Source of the DNA: WRKB01 sp031551145
GTDB lineage: Bacteria > Desulfobacterota > Desulfovibrionia > Desulfovibrionales > Desulfovibrionaceae
NCBI GenBank assembly: GCA_031551145.1
Contig: JAVBNZ010000095.1
Coordinates: 1 to 26,453, forward strand
Direction: 5' to 3'
DNA: 26,453 nucleotides
Part shown: positions 5,409 through 14,500 of the stretch, piece by piece
Layout: the number at the start of each line of letters is the position of its first letter
Numbering within the stretch: the stretch's first letter is position 1
Made by a program: the position numbers and the translations under genes
The notes under the pieces: generated by a model
Told to the model about the DNA's origin: nothing
The model's input: only the letters and a program-made list of their open reading frames with translations
The model's database searches: none

Positions 5409-7832
5409 TCACCCCCTCAACAACGCCAGAGCCGTAAGCGGCGGCAGATAGAGCGTAATGCGCTGCTCCGTCGCGCCGGAAGACGGATCGGAAAAATGCC
5501 CGCCCGCCGCGCGTTTTACGCTCAGGTTGCCGTATCCGGCGTAGGCAAGCTCGTCGCTGCTCAAAATTTCGGTGTATTTGCCGGGCGTGACCATGAGATT
5601 GAGCGCGCTCTGCGGCCTGGTTTCATGGAAATTGAAGACGAAGAGCAGCCGGCCGCGCTCGAAGGCCAGCAGGCGATCTTCTTCATGAATAAACCGGAAG
5701 TGCGGGCTTTTCTTGAAATCCCCGCCGTGCTCCCGCACCAGGCCGAGCATGGCGCGGTCAAAGGCATCCAGCTTGGAATATTTCAAATGCCCGGTCTCTG
5801 CCAGATGCCATTGGCGGTGGGCATAGGCTTCGTCGTCTATCCATTCCGGGTGCCCGAACTCGTTGCCCATGAAGTTGAGCCAGCCCTGCCCGGCCGTTGC
5901 CAGGGTGACGAAACGCATGAGCTTGTGCAGAGCCACCCCGCGCGAATTTTTCCAGGAGTTGCTGAACATGGACATGTGTTCGTACATGTCGTCGCCGATC
6001 AACCGCCAGATAAAGGCGTCGTCGCCGTTGATGCACTGGTCGTGGCATTCGGTGTAGCTGACGGTTTTGTCGTACCAGCGCCTGTTGGTCATCTCGTGCC
6101 AGAGCATGCCCATGCTCGTTCCCGAGCCCTCGCCCCTGATGAATTTGGCCCAGTAATCGGGAATGCCCATGGCGAAACGGCGGTCAAAACCCAGGCCGCC
6201 CTGCTCCGGCGCGCAGCTCATGCCCGGCGCGCCGGAAAATTCCTCGGCCACGGTGAAGGCTTCGGGCGCAAGCTCGTGCACAAGCGTGTTGGCAAGGCTC
6301 AAATACAGCACCCCGTTCTCGTCCAGGCGGCTCGTGCCTCCGGCGCCGTAGAAACAGCGTCCGACGTGGGAAAAATCGTCCCCCAGGCCGTGGTCGGTAT
6401 AGATCATGTTGCCCACGGCGTCGAAACGGAAGCCGTCCACCTTGAACTCTTCCATCCACCAGCGGCAGTTGGAGAGCAGAAAGCGCCGCGTCGCCTCCAG
6501 GCCGTAGTCGAAAGACAGGGTAGCCCACTGGGTCTTTTTCTTGTGGAAAAAATAGTTCGTCGTGTCGTAGCGGGCCAGGCCCTGCTCGGTATTGGGGCAG
6601 GAATGGCTGTGGGTGATGTCGAGATATACGGCCAGCCCCAGGCGGTGGGCTTCGTCCACCAGGGCTTTGAATTCGTCGGGCGTGCCGAAGCGCGACGAGG
6701 GAGCGAAATAGCTGCTGACCTGATAGCCGAAGGATTTGTAGAGCGGATGCTCCGCAATCCCCATAAGCTGCACGGCCGTATAGCCCCCTTCCGCGATGCG
6801 GGGCAGCACTTTGCGCGCAAAATATTCATACGTCCCGTACTGTTTCGGCTTTTTGCCGAGCAGGGGCCGGGCTATGCCCACATGGGCCTCGTAAATGCGC
6901 GGAAACGCGGCGCGCGCCGGACGCGGATACAGGAAACGGTGCGGCTCGGGCGGATCCCAGACCCTGGCGCACCACTCATCCTCGTTGTCCCTGTTCTGCT
7001 CCACCCACACGGCAAAGGCCGGCACCCGCTTCACATGCCCCTTGGTGCGGGAGGAAGCGACATGCAGTTCGTAATACGTTCCGTGGGGCAATTCTTCCAG
7101 GGGCACGAACAGTTCCCAGACGTTCGGATCGTCCGTGCGCTTGAAACGGTATTCGTACCGGCGCGCGAAATCCGTTCGGTTTGTGGTCAGATACAGGCTG
7201 TTGGCCGCCGGCATCCATTCACGCAGGCGGCGGTACGGGCGTCCGTCCTCCCCGGTCACATTGCGCATGCCCAGATCGAGGTGCAGGCCCGCGTAGGCGG
7301 CCAAATTACCCCAAGCGGCGCGTATGCGGGCCGTTTCGTGCAGGAACAGATCACGCCGGCGCGCGAAAAAGTCCGCGTAGTCCATGAGTTCGGAATCCTG
7401 CATGGGCGAGAGGGGAAAATCCAGGCTTAAGGAAATTTCGGCCGAACGCGCAATTTCTCCCTCGCGGCAGCGGCAGCAGGCCCGGAATGTGAGGGGATCG
7501 TCCAGGTGCATCCGGTCACGCAGGCGTTTGGTCAGCACATCACGCAGAAAGGCTGTCACAAAGCTTTCGCCCGGCCGGATGATCCGGCCGCGCACACCGG
7601 GTTCCGGCAGACCCAGATCGCGCAGTTCGCGCAGTTCGCCGCCCGGGACGCAATCAAAATAAAACTCCTCCGCCGTGCGGATCTCATTTCCGGTATTTTG
7701 CAGGACGAAGTACAGATAGACCAGGCTTTCCGGCACCGGATGCGTGAACCAGCCCCCTTCGTTGAACAGCGCGGGCAGGTTGCCCGCAGCCCCCGGAGGG
7801 CCGAAAAAATGACTGAGAGCAAGAGTGTTCAT
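5409..7832 (-). CDS. glgB: 1,4-alpha-glucan branching enzyme, GH13_8-like
   Basis: The 807-residue enzyme shows a complete GH13 catalytic set: VDGFRFDAVGN (nucleophile Asp471), VAEEFSGAPG (acid/base Glu530) and SYTECHDQ (Asp598). Several stretches, such as NFMGNEFGHPEW, TNRRWYDK and GGLGFDRRFAMGIPD, resemble the animal, fungal and plant branching-enzyme type (GH13_8) more than the classical bacterial GlgB. It would cut alpha-1,4-glucan and make alpha-1,6 branches in cytoplasmic glycogen. It is roughly 100 residues longer than human GBE1; the extra sequence is an N-terminal region (about residues 1-130) that I do not recognise. The ATG at 7832 follows CGGGGGAC. No other glycogen gene is next to it. 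The subfamily assignment is from remembered motif similarity. Confidence 0.88.
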   Translation of the reverse strand: MNTLALSHFFGPPGAAGNLPALFNEGGWFTHPVPESLVYLYFVLQNTGNEIRTAEEFYFDCVPGGELRELRDLGLPEPGVRGRIIRPGESFVTAFLRDVLTKRLRDRMHLDDPLTFRACCRCREGEIARSAEISLSLDFPLSPMQDSELMDYADFFARRRDLFLHETARIRAAWGNLAAYAGLHLDLGMRNVTGEDGRPYRRLREWMPAANSLYLTTNRTDFARRYEYRFKRTDDPNVWELFVPLEELPHGTYYELHVASSRTKGHVKRVPAFAVWVEQNRDNEDEWCARVWDPPEPHRFLYPRPARAAFPRIYEAHVGIARPLLGKKPKQYGTYEYFARKVLPRIAEGGYTAVQLMGIAEHPLYKSFGYQVSSYFAPSSRFGTPDEFKALVDEAHRLGLAVYLDITHSHSCPNTEQGLARYDTTNYFFHKKKTQWATLSFDYGLEATRRFLLSNCRWWMEEFKVDGFRFDAVGNMIYTDHGLGDDFSHVGRCFYGAGGTSRLDENGVLYLSLANTLVHELAPEAFTVAEEFSGAPGMSCAPEQGGLGFDRRFAMGIPDYWAKFIRGEGSGTSMGMLWHEMTNRRWYDKTVSYTECHDQCINGDDAFIWRLIGDDMYEHMSMFSNSWKNSRGVALHKLMRFVTLATAGQGWLNFMGNEFGHPEWIDDEAYAHRQWHLAETGHLKYSKLDAFDRAMLGLVREHGGDFKKSPHFRFIHEEDRLLAFERGRLLFVFNFHETRPQSALNLMVTPGKYTEILSSDELAYAGYGNLSVKRAAGGHFSDPSSGATEQRITLYLPPLTALALLRG

Positions 7833-7958
7833 GACGTCCCCCGTTGCGCTTTACGCGCGGCCGGAGTATCAGACTTTTTTTGTCGGCAGAGCGGCGTGGA
7901 GCCGCGCGAAATGTGATTTCGAGACAACTTTTACCACAAGCTCGCCGGAAATGCACGC

Positions 7959-8888
7959 ATGACGCCCCAAGAATCCGCGCTTCTCGTCCTTGTTGCCCTC
8001 TGCGCCGGCTTTTTCACCGGCCGTATCCTGCGCGGCCGCCCCGTTTGCGTGCGTCTTGCCGCCGGAGCAAGCGCCTGCGTCATCCTCGGCTTTCTTTTTC
8101 TGCTGGGCGCCGGGCTGGGCGGCAACAAGACCCTCTTTTCCCTCTTGCCCGAATTGGGAAAGCGAGGGGCAATCCTCGGCCTGTGCTGTACCTTGGGCAG
8201 CGCGCTCTGCGCCCTGCCCGCCGTCCGTTTTTTTCCCCGCGCGCGGACGTCCGGCGGCGCTGCCGGCTCCGGAGCGCTGCGCGGCGCGGCCAAAAGCAGT
8301 CTGGGCATGCTGTTCTGCTTTTTTCTGGGAACAGGCCTTGCGCGTTGCGGCCTTTTGCCGAACATTCTGGCTTCCGGCGGGCTGACGGACGCCGCCCTGC
8401 TCCTGCTCATGCTGCTGGCCGGAATGGGCTTGGGCTTTGACGCCCGCGCCTTCGGCATCGTGCGGGAACTGGGCATGAAAGCCCTGTACGCCCCCCTGGC
8501 CGCCCTGGCCGGAACGGCCCTGGGCGCGGGCGCGGCCGCCGCCCTGCTGCCGGAAACCGGCCTGCGCGCCTGCTTGGCCGTGGGCGCGGGCTTCGGCTAT
8601 TACAGCCTCTCGAGCGTGCTCATCACCGGCATGGGCGATGCGCAGCTCGGTTCCGTGGCGCTCATCGCAAATATTTTCCGCGAACTGCTCGCCCTGGCGC
8701 TCATTCCCCTGCTGGCGCGGCGCGCAACGCCCCTGGCCGCCGTTTCCGCCGCCGGAGCCACCGCAATGGATACCTGTCTGCCCGTCATTGCCGCGAATGC
8801 CGGGGAATCCTCCGCCATTATCGCCCTGTTCAGCGGGCTCGTCCTCACTCTGCTTGTACCGTTTCTGGTGCCGCTGATTCTGTTGTAG
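7959..8888 (+). CDS. lysO: LysO-family amino-acid exporter (DUF340)
   Basis: The 309-residue protein is made almost entirely of hydrophobic helices, about eight to ten. The C-terminal half carries the LysO pattern: VGAGFGYYSLSSVLIT, then IFRELLALALIPLL, then GATAMDTCLPVI and a final hydrophobic helix. This mirrors E. coli LysO/YbjE (SGFGWYSLSG, RELIAIMLIPGL, GATSMDFTLPVL), which exports L-lysine and the toxic analogue thialysine. The N-terminal half is more diverged, as is usual. The ATG at 7959 has only a weak GGAA 8 bases upstream; the out-of-frame ATG at 7951 is not used. It is divergent from the branching enzyme with 126 bases between. Exact substrate is inference. Confidence 0.85.
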   Translation: MTPQESALLVLVALCAGFFTGRILRGRPVCVRLAAGASACVILGFLFLLGAGLGGNKTLFSLLPELGKRGAILGLCCTLGSALCALPAVRFFPRARTSGGAAGSGALRGAAKSSLGMLFCFFLGTGLARCGLLPNILASGGLTDAALLLLMLLAGMGLGFDARAFGIVRELGMKALYAPLAALAGTALGAGAAAALLPETGLRACLAVGAGFGYYSLSSVLITGMGDAQLGSVALIANIFRELLALALIPLLARRATPLAAVSAAGATAMDTCLPVIAANAGESSAIIALFSGLVLTLLVPFLVPLILL

Positions 8889-8914
8889 CCCGCCGTATAC
8901 GGTGCATCTTCCAC

Positions 8915-8950
8915 CCGCGCCGCCGCGGGGGCAAGCCTGCGGCGGCGCGG
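8915..8950 (+). terminator. Strong GC hairpin after lysO
   Basis: CCGCGCCGCCGC (8915-8926) and GCGGCGGCGCGG (8939-8950) are perfect reverse complements with a 12-base loop, 27 bases past the lysO stop. There is no U-tract, so termination is likely but unproven. Confidence 0.5.
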
Positions 8951-8978
8951 AATGTTCTGCGCCCGCAGGACGGATGAG

Positions 8979-9008
8979 TTGCAACAGGTCATATGGCACA
9001 TTTTATAA
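8979..9008 (+). promoter_or_regulatory. Promoter candidate for the V4R/GGEEF genes
   Basis: TTGCAA (8979-8984) and TTATAA (9003-9008) are separated by 18 bases in an AT-rich patch. Transcription would begin about 60 bases before the V4R gene start. Confidence 0.45.
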
Positions 9009-9077
9009 ATTGTTGCGCATTGTTACCGCTTGCCAAACTATTTCTTTGATGCAATACACAATGGAGAAAGCAATCCT

Positions 9078-9617
9078 ATGCAGGCTGAAGATACCATGAA
9101 AGACAGAAAATACAAATTTACCTGGGATTTTATAGGGAATGTCGAACTCGGAAGACCGCATCTCGGTCACGAGACGCGTATTGAGGTGTACAGACTGTTT
9201 CATTACGCCATGCGGGATGTGCTTGAAGAAGAGTACGGGACGGAAATTTCGGATCGCATCTTTTATAAGACGGGATTTCTCGCCGGAAAATTTTTCTGCG
9301 AAAGATTCATAGGGCAGCATGAAGATGTCAATAAATTTATCACAAAACTGCAACAAATCCTTATCGATTTTAACGTGGGGATTTTGCGGATCGAAGAGGC
9401 GGATATCGAAAAAGGCGAGTTCACGCTGACCGTGGCGGAGGATGTGGACTGTTCCGGCCTGCCCGATATGGGACATGCCGTGTGCACGTATGACGAAGGC
9501 TTTATCGCCGGCATCCTGTATGTTCAGACAGGAAAGGAATTTCGCGTGCGCGAGGTGGACTGCTGGGCAACGGGCGACAGAACATGCCGTTTTGAAATAC
9601 GGCCACCGAGCGCATAA
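9078..9617 (+). CDS. Stand-alone V4R-domain small-molecule sensor
   Basis: The 179-residue protein, counted from ATG 9078 (GGAG at 9063-9066), is almost wholly a V4R (4-vinyl reductase) domain with its N-terminal helical part. The C-terminal core reads VDCSGLPDMG, then VCTYDEGFIAG, then VREVDCWATGDRTCRFEI. Cys136, Glu159, Cys162 and Cys170 have the same spacing (23, 3 and 8) as the four zinc ligands I recall from the phenol sensor MopR, which suggests a structural zinc beside a buried ligand pocket. There is no output domain, so it probably acts through a partner. The diguanylate cyclase 118 bases downstream on the same strand is the obvious candidate. V4R domains bind hydrocarbons or act in tetrapyrrole and bacteriochlorophyll metabolism; the ligand here is unknown. 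The N-terminus could also start at 9096. Confidence 0.85.
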   Translation: MQAEDTMKDRKYKFTWDFIGNVELGRPHLGHETRIEVYRLFHYAMRDVLEEEYGTEISDRIFYKTGFLAGKFFCERFIGQHEDVNKFITKLQQILIDFNVGILRIEEADIEKGEFTLTVAEDVDCSGLPDMGHAVCTYDEGFIAGILYVQTGKEFRVREVDCWATGDRTCRFEIRPPSA

Positions 9618-9735
9618 CCGGAGCATCGGACGTCTCAATGCCGTCCCGATGCCGTGCGACGTCATCGCCGATCGTCCGCCGAATGCTGTTTTGTCTCGGC
9701 AGACGCGGCTTTCCCACCCGGAGTGAGAGGCCGGA

Positions 9736-10665
9736 ATGCGACAAGACCCCACGGATCCGGCGCCACGCGACGAGGAACGTGAAAAGCGGATAGTTGCGCA
9801 TTTTTACACCCTGCTGACTTCCGCATCCCTGGGCGATCACGCCGACGTTCCCGAAGAGTTGCGTGATGTCGATAAAATAACCGAAGCGCATGCCATGCTT
9901 CTCGGCATACGCAATCTCGCCTTCGCCCTCGCCGGCGGCGATCTCAAATTTACGTGCGCGGAACGCGGCTTTGTCGTCGGCGCGTTGAAGAGCCTCCAGT
10001 CCAACCTGCGCTGCCTGACCCAGCAGACCAGGAGCATCGCGTCCGGAAATTATTGCCGTGTGGACTTTCTCGGCGATTTCTCTTCCGCCTTCAACTCCAT
10101 GAGCGAACAGATCGCCGGGCGCCTCACCACTCTCGCCGGCATTACCGAGAGATACAAGGAACTCTCGCTGCGGGATCAACTCACGGGTCTGTACAACAGG
10201 CACGCCTTCTTCCTCTTTGCCGAGGAACTGCTGCACCGGAACTCACCCCTCCTCGAATCCACCCTCATCATCGCGGATATCGATCACTTCAAGAAGATCA
10301 ACGACAGTTTCGGCCACCCGGCCGGCGACGAAGTGCTGCGCTCGATTTCCGCAACCTTGCTTTCGCTGTTGCGGGAAAACGACCTGTGCTGCCGCTACGG
10401 CGGGGAAGAATTCATCATTCTCATGCCGGGCGCCACGCCGCGGGCCGGATTCAGCACTGCGGAAAGGCTGCGCGCGGAAATTGAAAAAACGCCCGTCAAC
10501 TATGAATCCGAAACGATACGCATAACGGCGAGTTTTGGGCTGTGCGCGATGGAGAACTCCCACAGGCAGGAAAATTTCGGGGGATACCTGGAACACTGCA
10601 TCCGCATTGCGGACGAAAATCTGTACAGAGCCAAGGCGGAAGGCAGAAACCGCGTAGAGGCCTAA
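9736..10665 (+). CDS. Diguanylate cyclase (GGEEF)
   Basis: The 309-residue protein ends in a complete GGDEF domain: LTGLYNRHAF, IADIDHFKKINDSFGH, then RYGGEEFIILMP with GGEEF at 222-226. It should make c-di-GMP from two GTP. An inhibitory site RxxD (Arg213-Asp216) sits five residues before GGEEF, so product feedback is expected. The first 140 or so residues contain no transmembrane segment; SIASGNYCRVDFLGDFSSAF followed by NSMSEQI resembles a HAMP-type or coiled signalling linker. The ATG at 9736 has GAGAGG 5 bases upstream. The V4R gene lies 118 bases before it on the same strand, probably co-transcribed, which suggests V4R-controlled c-di-GMP output. The gene runs convergently into fliS across a shared hairpin. 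Confidence 0.92.
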   Translation: MRQDPTDPAPRDEEREKRIVAHFYTLLTSASLGDHADVPEELRDVDKITEAHAMLLGIRNLAFALAGGDLKFTCAERGFVVGALKSLQSNLRCLTQQTRSIASGNYCRVDFLGDFSSAFNSMSEQIAGRLTTLAGITERYKELSLRDQLTGLYNRHAFFLFAEELLHRNSPLLESTLIIADIDHFKKINDSFGHPAGDEVLRSISATLLSLLRENDLCCRYGGEEFIILMPGATPRAGFSTAERLRAEIEKTPVNYESETIRITASFGLCAMENSHRQENFGGYLEHCIRIADENLYRAKAEGRNRVEA

Positions 10666-10686
10666 CGGCGCGCCCCCGTAAAAGCC

Positions 10687-10710
10687 GAAGGCCGCCTTCC
10701 GGCGGCCTTC
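10687..10710. terminator. Shared hairpin between cyclase and fliS
   Basis: GAAGGCCGCC (10687-10696) pairs perfectly with GGCGGCCTTC (10701-10710) around a TTCC loop, in the 55-base gap between two convergent genes. On the minus strand the stem is followed by GGCTTTT, so it probably ends fliS and perhaps both transcripts. Confidence 0.65.
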
Positions 10711-10720
10711 GTGCGCTTGT

Positions 10721-11413
10721 CTATCCCCGCGCGGTCAGTTTGCCGTACATGGCCAACCCCCGCCCGAGGCCGACCTGGGCCGCCGGAGGCGGCACGGGCA
10801 GAGCGCCGGGTTCTTCCGTATCCGGGGAAGAAACGGTGGATACGGGAGCGGCCTCGGCGACAGCCGGGACGGGAGCGGTCTGGGCCGTGCCCTGCACGGC
10901 GCCGTAGGCGGCCTGCGCCTGGAGGCGGCCCATGCCGGCTGCCGGAGCGGCCGGAGCCGCCGGAGCGCCGGCAGGGGCGCGGTTGGGCATAATCGCGCTC
11001 TGGGGGTTTTGGCGCGCGCTGATCTGGGCGGCGGCGGCCCTGGCTTCCGGCGTATTGATGATCTGGGCGTAGGCAGCGCGCAGACCGGAGAGTATGGCAA
11101 CCACGCTGTCGAGCTGTTTTTCGTCCAACCTGGCATTGGCCTGCAGCAGCCTCGCGGTGCAGAGGAAATAGAGGTTGTTCAGATTTTCCGCCAGAGTGCC
11201 GCCCTTTTCCAGGTTGAGCGAACCTGCGAGTTCACTGACGATGTCCAGAGCCTTGGAGATGAGTATCCCCTTGCCGGCCATGTCTCTGGCCCGCATTTTT
11301 TCCTTGGCCTGCGCCAGAAATTTGAGCGCGCCGTCGTAGAGCATGAGCAGAAGCTGCCCCTGATCCGTGGTGGTGACCTGCGTGCTGAAATAGGCCTGGG
11401 CTCCCTTTTGCAT
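10721..11413 (-). CDS. fliS: Flagellar chaperone FliS with long Ala/Pro-rich tail
   Basis: Residues 1-120 match FliS: MQKGAQAYFSTQVTTTDQGQ, LLLMLYDGALKFL, then helices ending LRAAYAQIIN. FliS binds the flagellin C-terminus in the cytoplasm, preventing early polymerisation and delivering flagellin to the export gate. The protein is 230 residues against the usual 120-140. Residues 121-230 are a low-complexity Ala/Pro/Gln tail that ends in a more ordered-looking LGRGLAMYGKLTARG. The ATG at 11413 has GGGAG 8 bases upstream. It lies 150 bases downstream of fliD on the same strand, the usual fliD-fliS order. The tail could be a species-specific extension that interacts with another export component, or simply a disordered linker with a C-terminal peptide. 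Confidence 0.9.
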   Translation of the reverse strand: MQKGAQAYFSTQVTTTDQGQLLLMLYDGALKFLAQAKEKMRARDMAGKGILISKALDIVSELAGSLNLEKGGTLAENLNNLYFLCTARLLQANARLDEKQLDSVVAILSGLRAAYAQIINTPEARAAAAQISARQNPQSAIMPNRAPAGAPAAPAAPAAGMGRLQAQAAYGAVQGTAQTAPVPAVAEAAPVSTVSSPDTEEPGALPVPPPAAQVGLGRGLAMYGKLTARG

Positions 11414-11464
11414 GATCCGCTCCCGCGTGTTGTGTCCGCGTCGTCAAGGTTGGTGTGTCGTTGC

Positions 11465-11528
11465 GCCGAAAAACGGAGTTTTCGGCCTGCTCCGGCGGAT
11501 TCGCCGCCGTGCCGCCCTTGCGGGCGGC
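11465..11528 (-). other. Hairpins in the fliD-fliS gap
   Basis: Two stems lie in the 150-base gap: GCCGAAAA/TTTTCGGC (11465-11472, 11479-11486) and GCCGCCC/GGGCGGC (11511-11517, 11522-11528). They could attenuate fliS relative to fliD or stabilise the fliD message. Confidence 0.4.
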
Positions 11529-11563
11529 GGGAAAATCCCTCAAACTTTGTTCCGATATGCCTT

Positions 11564-14500
11564 CTACTGTACGCCGGGGCCGAGTTTGGCGATTTCGCTT
11601 TCCAGCCTGCTCTGGTTGGCGCTGTACTGGGCAAGCAGCGTGTCCAGCCGGGCATAGGCCAGTTTCTGCCTGCGCTCCCAGTTGGCCAGACGCGTCTGCT
11701 CGCGCTCTATCTTGGCGTTGATGTTCTTCATGACATCCGTATAGTTCTTCTGCAGGATGACGAGCGCGCCGCTCGAGTTGGTGCTGCTGACGCTGCCGGC
11801 GTAGTCGTCCTTGAGTTCCGCGCCGAAAAAATCTTCCATTTCGCGAATCTTGCCCTGCTTGATGGAAACCTTGCCCGTGTGCTCGCCCGCGTTCAGATTG
11901 TCGATCTGGACGGCAAGACCGGCGGAAGCCCCGGAAGAAGAGGTGAACCAATAACCGTCCATTGCCGTGTCGCGCTTGGCCTCCTTGCCGTCTATAAAGA
12001 CCTTGATCTCCGGATCGGAGCCTTCGCCGCCGGGATAGCTGACCGTATACGACACGTTGTAGGTGCCGGCCTTGGTGCCGCCCTTGATGTGCGAGGCGTA
12101 GCGGAAATCCGCCGAAGAGGAGCTGCCCGCGTCATCCGTGGCCAGGAAGTTGAGCACCGCCTCCAGGCTGTTTGCCAGCGCGTCCTCGTACTTCTTCATG
12201 TCCATGTCCTGCATGCCGGCCGTATCCGAGGCGGGCGCGACGGCAAGCAGGCCGTAATCGGGGTCGTCCTTGTCCGTGATCGTCTTGATGCCGAGCTGGG
12301 AAAGCGAGGAAATGAGGTCGCCCGAAAGCAGGTCGTCTCCCATAATCTTCTCAAAGCCCGGCGGCATGCCGGCGGCGATTGTTTTCATGCGCGAATCAAG
12401 CAGTTGCACGCCGTAGTTGCCGGTCAGGGACGAGCCCTTCTGTTTCTGGGCCGCCGCCACCGATATCGGATCGTTCGGGTCGTATTTTTTGGCCTTGGAG
12501 AACTGATATTCGGTGTCGCTGCTGACCTTGGTGAGCTCCATGACGGCCTTGCGCACGGAGTTGATCGTGTCCAGAAACTTCTGGAGATTGTCGCGCACGG
12601 AAGTCATATCCGTGTTGATGCTGAGTTGGGCCTTGCCCGTGTCGATCAGGTTGATGGTCGCGCCGTCGATCATGCCGCTCACGTTGTTGGTGGAGGACTC
12701 CATCTCGTTCGGCCAGTTGTCGAGCATGAAGACCGCGTTCCGGGGTTGGGTGACGGCCCAGCCGCCGTATTCGAAGTCGCCCTTCATCCCGTCGGTCGCG
12801 ACCGTGCTTTTGCCCGCCAGCCCCACGGCCGCCGAAGCGCCGGCGATGCGTATGATGCTGTTGCCCGCCTTCTTGGGGTCGTCTTCCAGCGCGGCAATGG
12901 GCTCCATGCCCGGTTCGGGCGGACAGGCGGCGTTGATCGCATCCGCCAGATCCTGCGCCGTGGTCTTGCCCGGAACGATATCAAAGCTGTATGTGGTGCC
13001 TTTGACCGTGATGTCGAACTTCTGGGGATAGGCGGCGCTGCCTTCGGCCTGCGCCCCGGTGAACGCTATGTCCGGGTCACCGGACGCCGGGCCGGACTTC
13101 AGATCCTCGAACTTGACGAAATCCGCGCCGGCGATGTTCAGCGTATAGCCCTGCGAAGGATCGGAGGCGTTCACCGGCTGGACGGTCGCCACGTTGCCGA
13201 AGCCGGCCTTGTTGATCTGCGCGGCGATGTCGTTGAGGGAACTGCCCGGCTTGATCGCAAGCTGCCCGGCCACGCCGTTGATCTGATACGTGAGCTTGGC
13301 GTTGGCGCCGCCATTGTGGAAGGACGCGTCGGCCGAATATTCGGTGCTTACGGTGCCGCCGAGGGTGGTGGGCGTATCGGCGGCGTCCGTCAGGCCGGAA
13401 AACTCCGCCTGCGTGGCGCCGATGATCTTCAGGCTGCCGCCCTGGGTGGGATCATCCGGATCAACCGCTTCCACCGAAGCGATGTTCTTGCCCGCCGCGC
13501 TGTTGATCGCGGCCGCCACGTCCGAGAGTTTCGCTCCCGAAGCCACGACGACTGTTTTCTGCGTGCCGTTCACCGTAAAATTGAAACTTGCCGGGGCGCT
13601 GCCGCTGTGGACGGGATCGTCCAGGGAAGCCGCGGAATCGCTCCGCCAAACGGAGGCGGACGGCGTAACCACGCCGCTCTGCCAGTTCTTGATCACCGGA
13701 TCGGTCGCACCGTAGGAATTCGTGCTGCGCCACCAGGGCACATCGATCACGTTCTTCGCGGCCGGTCCCTTGACCGTGGTCGCGCCCTTGATGACCAACT
13801 TGCCGTCGGCATTCAGGGAGGCGGAATCCGCGTGGCGCGCGTTGATCTCATCGAGCAGATTCTGCATGGTCGCGCCGGATTCGAGCTCAAAGGTTTCCGC
13901 CGTTCCGTTGTTCAGGGCGAACTTGAATTCCCCCTTGCCGGGGCCGGACCATATCACCTGATCCGCCGTATAGCTTGCCGCGCTTTTCCAGTTCGGATCG
14001 CTCAAAAATTTGAGGCCGGCCGCAGGCGCTATGCTCAAAGTGGCTTCCGTTCCGGTTTCCTTGCCCTGGATCTGCAGGGTGTACTTGCTGCCCGACTGCA
14101 CCACGCTCGCCCGTATGCCGAGGTTCTGCGGGTCGTTGTTGATCATGTTCACAAAGGATTCAAGCCCCGTGTTCGCGGCTATCTGGATTGCGCGGGTCTT
14201 GCCCTTGTAGGTGTAGCTGAAGGAGGTGTTCGCCGTGGCAACGGCATCGTTGCGGCTGCTGAAGTCGCCGTCGTAACTCCAGACGGCGTTGCCGGCGAGC
14301 TGTTTGACGTCTATGGAGTGCGTGCCGTCCACGGCCTTGCCCGTGGCCGTCAACGTGGCGGTGGTGGGGGCGGAGCTTGTGCCGATCTTGCTGACGAACT
14401 TTTCCAGGCTGTTCATGCCGCCCAAGGTGGCCTTGGCCTCGCGTATGCTGTCCAGCACCAGGCCGAAAGACTCATAGCGCGTCTGCCAGTCCGCCTTCCA

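Noticed and set aside
5394..7430. A 678-codon plus-strand frame opposite glgB
   Set aside because: Antisense to an enzyme with all catalytic residues; no similarity or ribosome site.
8994..9023. TGGCAC followed by TTGC near the V4R gene as a sigma-54 site
   Set aside because: The distance between the two boxes is too long for the -24/-12 spacing.
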